A stretch of DNA of 64,000 nucleotides, from positions 806,001 to 870,000 of the forward strand of contig NZ_CP034842.1 of NCBI RefSeq assembly GCF_004006635.1, read 5' to 3'. Source of the stretch: Fusobacterium necrophorum subsp. necrophorum. GTDB lineage: Bacteria; Fusobacteriota; Fusobacteriia; Fusobacteriales; Fusobacteriaceae. Made by a program: the position numbers and the translations under genes. Positions 1 through 8,697 of the stretch are shown here, one piece after another. The notes below the pieces were generated by a model. That model searched no databases. It was not told the DNA's origin and worked only from the letters and a program-made list of their open reading frames with translations. The first letter of the stretch is position 1. The number at the start of each line of letters is the position of its first letter.

Positions 1-1
1 A

Positions 2-280
2 TATGTTCTCTTTCATTTGAAAGAAATTATCGACCACATTGATGATTTTGAAGAAATTTTGGATTTTAAAACGATATTACAGGAGCATTGTCAAAAAAAA
101 TTCAAAGAAATTCCAAAATATACTCTTTTGAGAGAAGAGGGACCGGACCATCGAAAATTGTTTGAAATGCAGGTGCAGATTCAAGATAAGGTTGCAAGAG
201 CAAAGGGGAACAATAAAAAAATAGCGGAGCAAAAAGCGGCAAAGAAATTATGCAAAGAAATGGGAGTCAGTATTCTATGA
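2..280 (+). CDS. rnc: Ribonuclease III, C-terminal part (partial, runs off the window start)
   Basis: This is the last 92 codons of an RNase III, the endonuclease that processes double-stranded rRNA precursors and mRNA hairpins. The frame is open to base 2, so the catalytic domain lies outside the window. What is visible is the double-stranded-RNA-binding domain: a KTILQEHCQKK helix, the EEGPDHRKLFEMQV strand region, and the closing GNNKKIAEQKAAKKLCKE helix that contacts the RNA backbone. It overlaps the next gene by an ATGA stop/start at 277-280, which suggests translational coupling. The family assignment is firm; only completeness is limited by the window edge. Confidence 0.93.
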   Translation, partial: YVLFHLKEIIDHIDDFEEILDFKTILQEHCQKKFKEIPKYTLLREEGPDHRKLFEMQVQIQDKVARAKGNNKKIAEQKAAKKLCKEMGVSIL

Positions 281-1323
281 AGCATTATAATATTCCTATT
301 TTTATTAGTCACTTTGGTTGTCCCAATCATTGTGTGTTTTGCAATCAACAAAAAATCAACGGACAGGAAACGGATATTCGAGTGGAAGACATTCATCGAA
401 TTGTCAGAGAGTATTTAAAAACTCTGCCAAAAAAATCAGAAAAAGAAGTTGCCTTTTTTGGTGGAACTTTTACAGGGCTTTCTATGGAGTTGCAAAGAGA
501 GTATTTGGAAACTTTGCAGGAATACATGGAAAGAGGGGATATTCAAGGCATTCGATTGTCAACACGTCCGGATTATATTCGAAAAGAGATATTAGAGCAA
601 CTTAAGAAGTATGGTGTCAAGGCGATTGAATTAGGAATTCAGTCCTTAGATGAGGAAGTATTACGAAAAAGTGACAGAGCATACTCGGAAACACAGGTGT
701 TGGAGAGTATAAGACAAATTCAGGACTATGGGTTTGAAGTGGGAATTCAGCTAATGGTAGGTTTACCGGCTTCCAACTTGGAAAAAGAAATAAGAACGGT
801 CAAAACTTTGATTGCCTGTCGACCGGATACGGCACGAATTTATCCCACATTGGTATTGGCGGATACAGAGTTGGAACAACAATATCGAAGAGGGGAATAT
901 CAGGCTCTTTCCTTAGAAGAAGCTGTTGAACGAAGTCGTATTTTATATTGTTACCTGGAAGAGGCGGGAATTCGAACCATACGTCTGGGTTTGCAGGCAA
1001 GTGAGGAATTGAGTCAAGAAAATACGATGATAGCGGGACCTTATCATCCTGCTTTTCGAGAATTGGTGGAAACGGAAATTTCCTATGTCTTTTTGAAACG
1101 GATTTTTGAAAGGGAAGGAGTACAGAAGGTGTTCTGTTCGGAGATAGAAGTTTCCAGAATGATAGGTTTGAAGAAGAAAAATAAAGAGCGTTTTGGAGAA
1201 AAATTTCAAGTGAGTATTCAGAAACAGCTATTGCCGGGAGAAATTTTGATTGCCGGGAAGCGATATTCCAGAGAAGAAAGAATAAGGAGGAATCTCAATG
1301 TGGGAATTTCTATGGACTTCTGA
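277..1323 (+). CDS. Radical SAM protein of the Elp3/YhcC-like type
   Basis: A 348-residue radical SAM enzyme. The 4Fe-4S cluster motif CPNHCVFC lies near residues 15-22, and the glycine-rich SAM-binding segment FFGGTFTG and the LGIQSLD motif follow in the usual order. Homologues are annotated as Elp3-like or as coproporphyrinogen-oxidase-like radical SAM proteins; they lack the acetyltransferase domain of true Elp3, and a substrate cannot be read from the sequence. An upstream in-frame ATG at 250 lies inside rnc without a ribosome binding site, so I prefer ATG 277, which overlaps the rnc stop. The end overlaps the RNase G start by 26 bases, consistent with one operon from rnc to disA. Confidence 0.88.
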   Translation: MKHYNIPIFISHFGCPNHCVFCNQQKINGQETDIRVEDIHRIVREYLKTLPKKSEKEVAFFGGTFTGLSMELQREYLETLQEYMERGDIQGIRLSTRPDYIRKEILEQLKKYGVKAIELGIQSLDEEVLRKSDRAYSETQVLESIRQIQDYGFEVGIQLMVGLPASNLEKEIRTVKTLIACRPDTARIYPTLVLADTELEQQYRRGEYQALSLEEAVERSRILYCYLEEAGIRTIRLGLQASEELSQENTMIAGPYHPAFRELVETEISYVFLKRIFEREGVQKVFCSEIEVSRMIGLKKKNKERFGEKFQVSIQKQLLPGEILIAGKRYSREERIRRNLNVGISMDF

Positions 1324-2575
1324 TTTGTTTTATCATAAAGTGGCTGTCTTTCGAGAAGCTAAGCTTTGGGATTTACGCATAGAAGAAAAAAAGAAACTGC
1401 TGAGAAACGGTTTGTATGTGGCGAAAAAAGAAAGAGAAGATTTTCTTTTTTTGTCCAATGGGTTAAAAGTGTTTTGTTCCGAAGCTTTTCCGAAGGGGCA
1501 GGAGAAAATTGTACAAGTTCTGCAAGAAGAACGGGAGGGAAAGTTGGCGGAAGTCAGTCAAAAGATTGAAATGACAACCCCCTACTTTGTTTTTTTTCCT
1601 TACGAAAGAGGCGTACACCTTTCAAGAAAGATTCAAGAAAAGGAGGAGAGAGAAAGACTGGAAAACATTTTTCAGCCGTATCGGGAAAGAGCTTCCTTTT
1701 TGATTCGAACGGAAGCAAAAGGGCAACAAGAAGAGACTTTAAAAGAAGAAATTCAAAAAATGCTGAAAGAATGGGAGCAGATTCAAAAAAAAGCCTTTGA
1801 GCTGAGAGAGAGAGGAAATTTAAGAACTTCGCTTCCTTGGATGGAAGAATTCTTGGAGCAATATGGCAAAGAGGAATGGAAGTCCTGCTATTGTGAAAAT
1901 TTTGAATGTCAAGAACTTTTGGAAAAGAATTTATCTTTCTATCAAAAGAGACTGAGGGAATATCATGGGGACATTTCTCTTTGGAAACAGAGAAAACTGG
2001 AAGAACAAATTGCACAACTGTGTCAGGAGAAAGTCTATTTACCTTCCGGAGGCTATTTATTTATTGAGAAGACCAAAGCTTGTGTCACCATAGATGTCAA
2101 TCGCGGACCTGCCGGCTTGCATGCAAGCAATCTGGAAGCGGCAAAAGAAATTCCAAGACAGGTCAGACTTCGAAATCTTGCCGGAATGGTTGTGATTGAT
2201 TTTATCAGCAACAAAAAATCGGAAGAAAGAAAAGAAATTATAGATACTTTGAAGCGGGAATTTTCAACGGACAATCACTTTCTCACATGGGGAGGCTTCC
2301 ATGAATTTGACGTCTTTCTTTTTTCAAGACAAAGAAAGGGAAAAGAATTAAGCTCCTATTACGATAAAAATAATGTTTTTTATCAGGTACAATGCTTGGA
2401 AAACGAGTGCAAAGAGCTGTTGGAAAAAGGAGAGAATATTCTTTCCGTCGAGGCGGAAAAAAATATATTACAGGAGTGGAAAAACTCCAGCCAATGTGGT
2501 ATAAAAGATAGTATAGAACTTATGTGCAAAGACGAAAAAACGGAAAAAAAATCTTTTAATATAAAAATAAAGTGA
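1298..2575 (+). CDS. rng: Ribonuclease E/G family endoribonuclease
   Basis: A 425-residue RNase G-type enzyme for single-stranded RNA cleavage and rRNA/mRNA maturation. The DNase-I-like catalytic core is clear: VTIDVNRGPAG carries the first metal-binding Asp and GMVVIDFIS the second. The N-terminal part is unusual. The S1 RNA-binding domain normally inserted after the first strand is not recognisable, and a long Glu/Lys-rich helical segment (about residues 85-180) lies before the core. The CPxC zinc-link motif after the core is also absent. A good ribosome binding site AAGGAGG at 1284-1290 fixes the ATG at 1298. It is probably functional as a minimal family member; the symbol is by family. 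Confidence 0.85.
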   Translation: MWEFLWTSDLFYHKVAVFREAKLWDLRIEEKKKLLRNGLYVAKKEREDFLFLSNGLKVFCSEAFPKGQEKIVQVLQEEREGKLAEVSQKIEMTTPYFVFFPYERGVHLSRKIQEKEERERLENIFQPYRERASFLIRTEAKGQQEETLKEEIQKMLKEWEQIQKKAFELRERGNLRTSLPWMEEFLEQYGKEEWKSCYCENFECQELLEKNLSFYQKRLREYHGDISLWKQRKLEEQIAQLCQEKVYLPSGGYLFIEKTKACVTIDVNRGPAGLHASNLEAAKEIPRQVRLRNLAGMVVIDFISNKKSEERKEIIDTLKREFSTDNHFLTWGGFHEFDVFLFSRQRKGKELSSYYDKNNVFYQVQCLENECKELLEKGENILSVEAEKNILQEWKNSSQCGIKDSIELMCKDEKTEKKSFNIKIK

Positions 2576-2581
2576 GGAAAT

Positions 2582-3079
2582 ATGAGAGTAGGAATTTATG
2601 CAGGAAGTTTTGATCCTATAACCAAGGGGCATCAGGATATTATTCGAAGGGCTTTAAACATTGTGGATCGTTTGATTGTATTGGTCGTAAATAATCCCAA
2701 CAAAAAATATTGGTTTCATATTGATGAAAGAGAAGCGATGATTTTGGAAAGTATGGAAAGTCAGTACCGAGATAGGATTGAGATTCATAGATACGAGGGC
2801 TTGCTTGTCGATTTTATGAAAGAGAGGGGGGTCAACCTATTAATTCGAGGCTTGCGGGCTGTTTCCGACTACGAGTATGAAATGTGCTATGCTTTTACCA
2901 ATAAGGAGCTGTCTCAAGGAAAGGCGGAAACGATTTTCATTCCCGCCTCCAGAGAATATATGTATTTAAGTTCCAGCGGTGTGAGAGAAATTGCAATCAA
3001 TCAAGGAGATATCAGTGCCTATGTCGATAAGGGATTGGAAGAAAAGATAAAGTTGAGGGCGAAAGAATTGGTGAAATAA
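2582..3079 (+). CDS. coaD: Phosphopantetheine adenylyltransferase
   Basis: The enzyme transfers AMP from ATP to 4'-phosphopantetheine, the penultimate step of coenzyme A synthesis in the cytoplasm. The nucleotidyltransferase signature is intact: AGSFDPITKGH at the N-terminus (TxGH-type motif) and YLSSSGVREI near residue 130, matching the family ISSTxVRE. The length of 165 residues is typical. It starts 6 bases after rng with GAGGAAAT as ribosome binding site and is followed closely by radA, so it lies inside the same operon. Confidence 0.96.
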   Translation: MRVGIYAGSFDPITKGHQDIIRRALNIVDRLIVLVVNNPNKKYWFHIDEREAMILESMESQYRDRIEIHRYEGLLVDFMKERGVNLLIRGLRAVSDYEYEMCYAFTNKELSQGKAETIFIPASREYMYLSSSGVREIAINQGDISAYVDKGLEEKIKLRAKELVK

Positions 3080-3082
3080 TTC

Positions 3083-4465
3083 ATGGCAAAAATAAAATCT
3101 GTGTATTATTGTACGGAATGCGGGTATCAATCCGCAAAATGGTTGGGGAGATGTCCTTCTTGTCAGGAATGGGGTACTTTTGAGGAGGAAGTGGCTCTTC
3201 CGAAGGAAATACAAAAACAACTTCATAGCACAGGAGCTTCGGGAAATATTTCCGAAAAAGTAAAAGCTTTGTCAGAAGTGAGTGTGGAAGGAAGTGAGAG
3301 ATACACTACCGGTGTGGGAGAATTTGACCGGGTTTTAGGTGGAGGATTGTTACAGGGCGAAGTCATACTACTGACAGGAAATCCCGGAATTGGAAAATCC
3401 ACTCTCTTATTGCAGGTAGCTTCTTGTTATACAAAGTATGGAGAGGTTGTTTACATTTCCGGAGAAGAATCTCCGTCACAAATTAAAAACAGAAGCGATC
3501 GCTTGGGAATTCGAGAGAGCGGTCTGTTATTGTTTACCGAAACAGATATTTTATTGATTTATGAATATTTAGTTAAGACGAAACCGAAAGTGGTTATCAT
3601 TGATTCGATACAAACCATTTATAATTCGGCAGTGGATTCCATTTCAGGAACTCCGACACAAATTCGGGAGTGTACTTTAAAAATTATAGAATTGGCGAAA
3701 AGCTATGGAATTTCTTTTTTTGTCGTAGGACATATTACAAAAGACGGAAAGGTGGCAGGACCTAAAATTTTAGAGCATATGGTCGATGCCGTGTTTAATT
3801 TTGAAGGAGAAGAGGGCTTATATTATCGAATTTTGAGGAGTACCAAAAATCGTTTCGGTTCCACAAATGAGTTGGCCGTTTTCAGTATGGAAGAAGACGG
3901 AATGAAGGAAATTAAAAATTCTTCTGAATATTTTTTGAGTGAAAGAGAAGAAAAAAATATAGGGAGCATGGTCGTTCCTATCCTGGAGGGAAGCAAAGTT
4001 TTTTTATTGGAACTGCAATCTCTGTTAACAGATGTGAGCGTGGGAATTCCGAAAAGAGTGGTGCAGGGGTACGATAGAAACAGACTTCAGATTTTAATTG
4101 CCATTGCGGAGAGAAAGCTCTATCTTCCTTTGGGGATGAAAGACGTTTTCATCAATGTTCCCGGAGGGTTAAACATATCCGATCCTGCGGCGGATTTGGG
4201 TCTTTTGATTTCCATGCTGTCGGCCTATCATGCTGTGGAAATTAGTCAAAAAATTGCAGCCATTGGAGAGCTGGGACTTCGTGGGGAAATTCGAAAAGTC
4301 TTTTTCATCGAAAAAAGACTGAGAGAACTTGAGAAATTAGGATTTAAAGGAGTCTATGTTCCGGAGGCAAATCGAAAGGAATTGGAGAAGAAAGAATATC
4401 AATTAAAGATTATTTATTTAAAAAATCTGGAAGAACTTCTGGAAAGAATTAAGGAGGGAAGATGA
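3083..4465 (+). CDS. radA: DNA repair protein RadA (Sms)
   Basis: A RecA-like ATPase acting in recombination and branch migration of repair intermediates. Domains in order are a four-cysteine zinc finger at residues 10-29 (CTECGY...CPSC), a RecA-like core with Walker A GNPGIGKST near residue 95, the RadA-specific KNRFG motif near residue 253, and a Lon-protease-like C-terminal domain. The length of 460 residues is normal. Its stop overlaps the disA start (ATGA). The radA-disA pairing is common and links DNA damage processing to c-di-AMP signalling. Confidence 0.96.
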   Translation: MAKIKSVYYCTECGYQSAKWLGRCPSCQEWGTFEEEVALPKEIQKQLHSTGASGNISEKVKALSEVSVEGSERYTTGVGEFDRVLGGGLLQGEVILLTGNPGIGKSTLLLQVASCYTKYGEVVYISGEESPSQIKNRSDRLGIRESGLLLFTETDILLIYEYLVKTKPKVVIIDSIQTIYNSAVDSISGTPTQIRECTLKIIELAKSYGISFFVVGHITKDGKVAGPKILEHMVDAVFNFEGEEGLYYRILRSTKNRFGSTNELAVFSMEEDGMKEIKNSSEYFLSEREEKNIGSMVVPILEGSKVFLLELQSLLTDVSVGIPKRVVQGYDRNRLQILIAIAERKLYLPLGMKDVFINVPGGLNISDPAADLGLLISMLSAYHAVEISQKIAAIGELGLRGEIRKVFFIEKRLRELEKLGFKGVYVPEANRKELEKKEYQLKIIYLKNLEELLERIKEGR

Positions 4466-5511
4466 TTCGACATAATTTGGTGGAGATTTTTGAAAAAATA
4501 GCTCCGGGAACACCATTGAGGGAAGGTATTTTTAATATTTTAGATGGACATTTAGGAGCTCTTCTTATCCTTGGTTATGATGAGGAAGTGGAAAAGGTAT
4601 TGGATGGAGGATTTTTTATTGATTGTGACTATACACCGGAGAGATTGTTTGAGTTGGCAAAAATGGACGGGGCTATTGTTTTGGATAAAAATTGTGAAAA
4701 AATTATTTATGCGAATGTTCATATACAAGCGGATGCAAAATACCCTACTTCAGAAAGTGGAACCAGACATAGAACAGCTCATAGAGCTTCTCAACAATTA
4801 GGAAAATTGGTGGTGGCTGTCTCCGAGCGAAAGGCAGTTGTCACGGTATATCAGGGAAAAGAAAAATATCGTTTGCAAAATTTATCTGTTTTAATGGAAG
4901 AAGCGACACAGGCTCTTAAAATTTTGGAAAGATATCGGTATGTGTTGGACAAGGCCCTTGTCAATTTGACTTTATTGGAATTGGATGATTTGGTAACCGT
5001 TTTTGATGTCATTACGATGGCACAGCGTTTTGAAATGATTTCTAGAATTGAAAATGAATTGATAGGCTATGTCAGAGAACTTGGAAAAGAAGCACATTTA
5101 ATCAATTCTCAACTGAAAGAATTGACTCAGGATATTGAAGTGGAATACTTGGAATTTTTGAAAGATTATCTCAAGGAAGAAACGAAGATAGAAAGCATTC
5201 AAAAGAGAATTCATCAATTGACGGATCAAGAATTATTGGAAGCAGAAATATTAGCAGATGTTTTTGGATATGGAAAAACCTATAGTGTTTTGGATAACAA
5301 GGTTTCTTCTCGTGGATATCGAATTTTGGGAAAAATTAGTAAGTTGACGAAAAAGGATATAGAAAAAATGGTTACTACCTATGGAAACATTGCTGAAATT
5401 CAAGAGGCGGAGGACGAGGATCTGTTAGAAATTAAGTTGAGTAAGTTTAAAATTCGAGCGATGAGAACGGGGATACAAAGACTTAAATTTACAGTGGAAT
5501 TGACGAAATAA
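4462..5511 (+). CDS. disA: DNA integrity scanning diadenylate cyclase
   Basis: Makes c-di-AMP from two ATP and pauses at branched DNA. The diadenylate cyclase domain shows the DGAIVLD motif near residue 73 and the GTRHRTAHRAS motif near residues 103-113. The linker helices and a C-terminal helix-hairpin-helix DNA-binding region follow (GNIAEIQEAEDEDLLEI). At 349 residues it is full length. It is the last gene of the operon that begins upstream with rnc; a strong independent promoter follows it within 10 bases. Confidence 0.96.
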   Translation: MIRHNLVEIFEKIAPGTPLREGIFNILDGHLGALLILGYDEEVEKVLDGGFFIDCDYTPERLFELAKMDGAIVLDKNCEKIIYANVHIQADAKYPTSESGTRHRTAHRASQQLGKLVVAVSERKAVVTVYQGKEKYRLQNLSVLMEEATQALKILERYRYVLDKALVNLTLLELDDLVTVFDVITMAQRFEMISRIENELIGYVRELGKEAHLINSQLKELTQDIEVEYLEFLKDYLKEETKIESIQKRIHQLTDQELLEAEILADVFGYGKTYSVLDNKVSSRGYRILGKISKLTKKDIEKMVTTYGNIAEIQEAEDEDLLEIKLSKFKIRAMRTGIQRLKFTVELTK

Positions 5512-5519
5512 TCCTTGAC

Positions 5520-5548
5520 TTGACAGGAATAGAAAATGCCTCTATAAT
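5520..5548 (+). promoter_or_regulatory. Consensus sigma-70 promoter
   Basis: TTGACA at 5520-5525, 17 bases, then TATAAT at 5543-5548. Both hexamers are perfect matches with ideal spacing. It sits just after the disA stop and 31 bases before the small exported protein at 5580, whose ribosome binding site is AGGAGG. Confidence 0.85.
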
Positions 5549-5579
5549 ATGAGTATCAAACTATTAGGAGGTTAAATAT

Positions 5580-5978
5580 ATGAAGAAAATGATAGTATTA
5601 TTCTCTTTTCTATTGGCAGCGACAGGATATGCTTCCACCTATCGAGACGGAATTTATCGAGGCTACTATATTTCAGGACAAGAAACGCAAATTGAAGTGC
5701 AGTTCACTTTAAAAAATGATGTGATGACAGAAGCCAAATACCGGACTTTACAATATAAAGACCATGATTGGTTGAAAGAAGAGGAGTATGTTGCCAAAAA
5801 TAAAGGATATATGGGAGCCTTGAATTATATGGTAGGGAAAAAGGTCAATCAAGCTGTTTTAGATAAGTTATATACTCCGGAAGGAATTGAAACAGCAGGA
5901 GCAACAGTTCGTGGAGGAAAATTGAGACATGCGGTTCAATTGGCTCTTATGGCGGGACCGATTAAGCTTGCAAAATAA
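5580..5978 (+). CDS. Small exported FMN-binding-domain-like protein
   Basis: A 132-residue protein with a clear signal peptide (MKKMIVLFSFLLAATGYAS, cleavage expected after Ala-Ser near residue 19). The mature part begins YRDGIYRGYY and contains IETAGATVRGG near residue 105, which resembles the S/AGATxT segment where FMN is attached in NqrC/RnfG-type FMN-binding domains, although the second Thr is replaced. No transmembrane anchor or lipobox is seen, so a periplasmic location is inferred. It is monocistronic between a perfect promoter and a terminator, suggesting high expression. Flavin binding is inference from the motif; the true function is unknown. Confidence 0.7.
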   Translation: MKKMIVLFSFLLAATGYASTYRDGIYRGYYISGQETQIEVQFTLKNDVMTEAKYRTLQYKDHDWLKEEEYVAKNKGYMGALNYMVGKKVNQAVLDKLYTPEGIETAGATVRGGKLRHAVQLALMAGPIKLAK

Positions 5979-5992
5979 ACAAAAAATAAGAG

Positions 5993-6024
5993 AAAACTCG
6001 GGGGAGAAAAAGACCGAGTTTTTC
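5993..6024 (+). terminator. Intrinsic terminator
   Basis: The stem AAAACTCGG (5993-6001) pairs with CCGAGTTTT (6014-6022) around a 12-base loop and runs into a T tract. It ends the transcript of the small exported protein. Confidence 0.85.
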
Positions 6025-6056
6025 TTTTTCAGGAAGGTAGTCCTAGCAAATAATTC

Positions 6057-6086
6057 TTGATAATAGAAAGAAAGATATGTTATAAT
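6057..6086 (+). promoter_or_regulatory. Promoter for the miaB-rho operon
   Basis: TTGATA at 6057-6062, an 18-base spacer, and TATAAT at 6081-6086 preceded by TGT (extended -10). It lies 42 bases before the miaB start. Confidence 0.75.
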
Positions 6087-6128
6087 AGAATATCGTAGAG
6101 TTTTAAAGCAAGTTAGGGGGAAATCCAA

Positions 6129-7436
6129 TTGAAAAAGGCAACAGTCATTACCTATGGATGCCAAATGAACGTAAATGAGAGTGCTAAGATGAAGAAAATT
6201 TTTGAAAATCTTGGCTATGAGATAACGGAAAATATCCGAGAAAGCGATGCTATTTTTTTAAATACTTGTACCGTTCGAGAGGGAGCGGCAACACAAATTT
6301 ATGGGAAACTTGGGGAACTGATGCAAATAAAAGCAAAACGAGGAAGTATTATAGGAGTAACCGGTTGCTTTGCTCAGGAACAAGGAAAGGAACTTTTAAA
6401 AAAATTTCCCGTGATTGATATTGTCATGGGAAACCAAAATATTGGAAGATTGCCTCAGGCCATTGAAAATATTGAGAATCAAACGGAAAAACATGTCGTG
6501 TTTACAGATCACGAAGATGATTTACCGCCAAGATTGGATGCGGATTTCGGTTCTGATCAAACAGCTTCCATTGCCATCAGCTATGGTTGCAATAATTTCT
6601 GCACTTTTTGTATTGTACCCTATGTGAGAGGGCGAGAACGTTCGGTTCCTTTGGAAGAGATTGTTCGAGATGTGGAGCAGTATGTAAAAAAGGGAGCAAA
6701 AGAAATTATGCTGTTGGGACAGAATGTCAATTCCTATGGACATGATTTCAAAAATGGAGATACTTTTGCAAGATTGCTGACAGAAATTTGTAAAGTGGAC
6801 GGAGATTTCATCGTTCGTTTTGTATCCCCTCATCCTAGAGATTTTACGGACGATGTCATTGACGTGATTGCCAAGGAAGAGAAAATTGCAAAATGTTTGC
6901 ATCTTCCTTTACAATCGGGGTCGAGTCAAATCTTAAAGAGAATGAATCGTGGTTATACGAAAGAACAATATCTGGCCTTAGCCCATAAAATTCAAAACAG
7001 CATTCCGGGAGTAGCATTGACAACGGATATTATTGTAGGGTTTCCGGGAGAGACGGAGCAGGATTTTTTAGATACCTTAGAGGTAGTCAGAGAAATCAAC
7101 TATGACAATGCTTTTATGTTTATGTATTCCATTCGACAGGGGACGAGAGCAGCAAGTATGCAAGAACAAATACCGGAAGATACGAAAAAAGAGAGATTGC
7201 AAAAGTTGATGGATGTCCAAGCCCGATGTTCTTATAAAGAAAGTCAGAAATATCGTGGAAAGACAGTGAGAGTGTTAGTAGAGGGGGAAAGTAAGAAGAA
7301 TAAGGAAGTACTTTCTGGAAGAACCTCCACGAATAAAATTGTACTTTTCCAAGCGCCGATTTCTTTAAAAGGAAGTTTTGTAAATGTGGAGATTTATGAA
7401 TGCAAAACATGGACTTTATATGGAAAGTTAGTGTAA
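6129..7436 (+). CDS. miaB: tRNA-2-methylthio-N6-dimethylallyladenosine synthase
   Basis: A radical SAM methylthiotransferase that adds the methylthio group to i6A37 of tRNAs reading UNN codons. The N-terminal UPF0004 domain supplies three cysteines (YGCQMN, NTCTVRE, VTGCFAQ) for the auxiliary cluster. The radical SAM motif is CNNFCTFC near residue 153, followed by [11 protein letters not shown]-terminal TRAM domain follows (about residues 370-435). The start is TTG at 6129 behind TTAGGGGGAAAT; no nearer ATG fits the alignment start [14 protein letters not shown]. It is first in an operon with rho. Confidence 0.95.
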   Translation: MKKATVITYGCQMNVNESAKMKKIFENLGYEITENIRESDAIFLNTCTVREGAATQIYGKLGELMQIKAKRGSIIGVTGCFAQEQGKELLKKFPVIDIVMGNQNIGRLPQAIENIENQTEKHVVFTDHEDDLPPRLDADFGSDQTASIAISYGCNNFCTFCIVPYVRGRERSVPLEEIVRDVEQYVKKGAKEIMLLGQNVNSYGHDFKNGDTFARLLTEICKVDGDFIVRFVSPHPRDFTDDVIDVIAKEEKIAKCLHLPLQSGSSQILKRMNRGYTKEQYLALAHKIQNSIPGVALTTDIIVGFPGETEQDFLDTLEVVREINYDNAFMFMYSIRQGTRAASMQEQIPEDTKKERLQKLMDVQARCSYKESQKYRGKTVRVLVEGESKKNKEVLSGRTSTNKIVLFQAPISLKGSFVNVEIYECKTWTLYGKLV

Positions 7437-7452
7437 GAGAAGGAGTGGATTT

Positions 7453-8694
7453 ATGGAAATATTGGAATCTTTTTTAATCAATGAATTGTATGATGTTGCA
7501 AAACAATTGGGAGTGCCTTGTAAAAAAGGCTTAAAAAAGGGAGAACTTAAAATATTATTAGAAAAATATTTCGACGAAAATCCAAATCACACGATGGCTT
7601 CTGGGTATTTAGAAGTCTTGTCGGATGGTTATGGTTTTTTGCGAAACACTTCCGTAGAAAAAGATATCTATATTTCTGCTTCACAAATTCGAAAATTTAA
7701 ACTCCGAACCGGAGATGTTGTTATGGGAGAAGTGAGGAGACCGACGGGGGAAGAAAAGAATTTTGCAGTGACAAAGGTGCTGCGAGTTAATAATGGAAAT
7801 TTAGCCGCAGCGGAATCCAGAATTCCTTTTGAAGAATTAACTCCTGCCTATCCTACTGAGCAGTTTCATTTAGAAACAGGAAAAGAGAGTATTTCCGGGC
7901 GAATGATTGATGTGATTGCTCCGATTGGAAAAGGACAGAGGGCTCTTATTGTGGCACCTCCCAAAGCCGGAAAAACAATGCTCATCAGCAGTGTTGCCAA
8001 CTCTCTAATCCAAAATTATCCAAAGACAGAAGTTTGGATTTTATTGATTGATGAAAGACCGGAAGAAGTAACGGATATTAAAGAAAATGTAACAGGAGCC
8101 GAAGTCTATGCTTCCACCTTTGATGAGGATCCTAGAAATCATATCAAAGTAACGGAGAGCATTTTGGAAAAGGCAAAACGAAAAGTGGAAGATGGAGAAG
8201 ATATTGTGATTTTAATGGACTCTCTGACGAGGTTGGCACGAGCTTACAATATCATTATTCCTTCCAGTGGAAAGTTGATTTCAGGAGGAATTGATCCGAC
8301 CGCCTTGTACTATCCTAAGAATTTTTTTGGAACGGCAAGAAATATTCGAGGAGGAGGGAGTTTAACCATCATTGCAACTGTATTGATTGATACAGGAAGT
8401 AAAATGGACGATGTTATCTATGAAGAATTTAAATCGACAGGAAACTGTGAGATACATTTGGATAGACATCTGTCAGAACTTCGTATTTTCCCGGCGATTG
8501 ATATTCAAAAATCGGGAACCAGAAAAGAAGAATTATTGATTGGAAAAAGGAAATTAGATAAAGTTTGGAAAATAAGAAGAATGCTTTCAAAAATGGATAG
8601 AGCGACAGCTGCACAAACTTTAATTCGTGGGATGAGAAAAACGGACAATAATGAAAGCTTACTTTCATTATTCATAAAGGAAGGAGAACACTAG
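7453..8694 (+). CDS. rho: Transcription termination factor Rho
   Basis: A hexameric RNA helicase that ends transcription at C-rich unstructured RNA. The 413-residue protein has the Rho N-terminal and cold-shock-like RNA-binding domains ([14 protein letters not shown] near residue 52). The RecA-like core has Walker [10 protein letters not shown] near residue 171, Walker [10 protein letters not shown] near residue 253, and ends with the conserved SGTRKEELL region. It starts 16 bases after miaB with GAAGGAG as ribosome binding site. No insertion domain is present. Confidence 0.97.
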   Translation: MEILESFLINELYDVAKQLGVPCKKGLKKGELKILLEKYFDENPNHTMASGYLEVLSDGYGFLRNTSVEKDIYISASQIRKFKLRTGDVVMGEVRRPTGEEKNFAVTKVLRVNNGNLAAAESRIPFEELTPAYPTEQFHLETGKESISGRMIDVIAPIGKGQRALIVAPPKAGKTMLISSVANSLIQNYPKTEVWILLIDERPEEVTDIKENVTGAEVYASTFDEDPRNHIKVTESILEKAKRKVEDGEDIVILMDSLTRLARAYNIIIPSSGKLISGGIDPTALYYPKNFFGTARNIRGGGSLTIIATVLIDTGSKMDDVIYEEFKSTGNCEIHLDRHLSELRIFPAIDIQKSGTRKEELLIGKRKLDKVWKIRRMLSKMDRATAAQTLIRGMRKTDNNESLLSLFIKEGEH

Positions 8695-8697
8695 GGT

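Noticed and set aside
250..276. Upstream ATG for the radical SAM gene
   Set aside because: Lies within rnc without a ribosome binding site; ATG 277 overlaps the rnc stop and starts with the conserved region.
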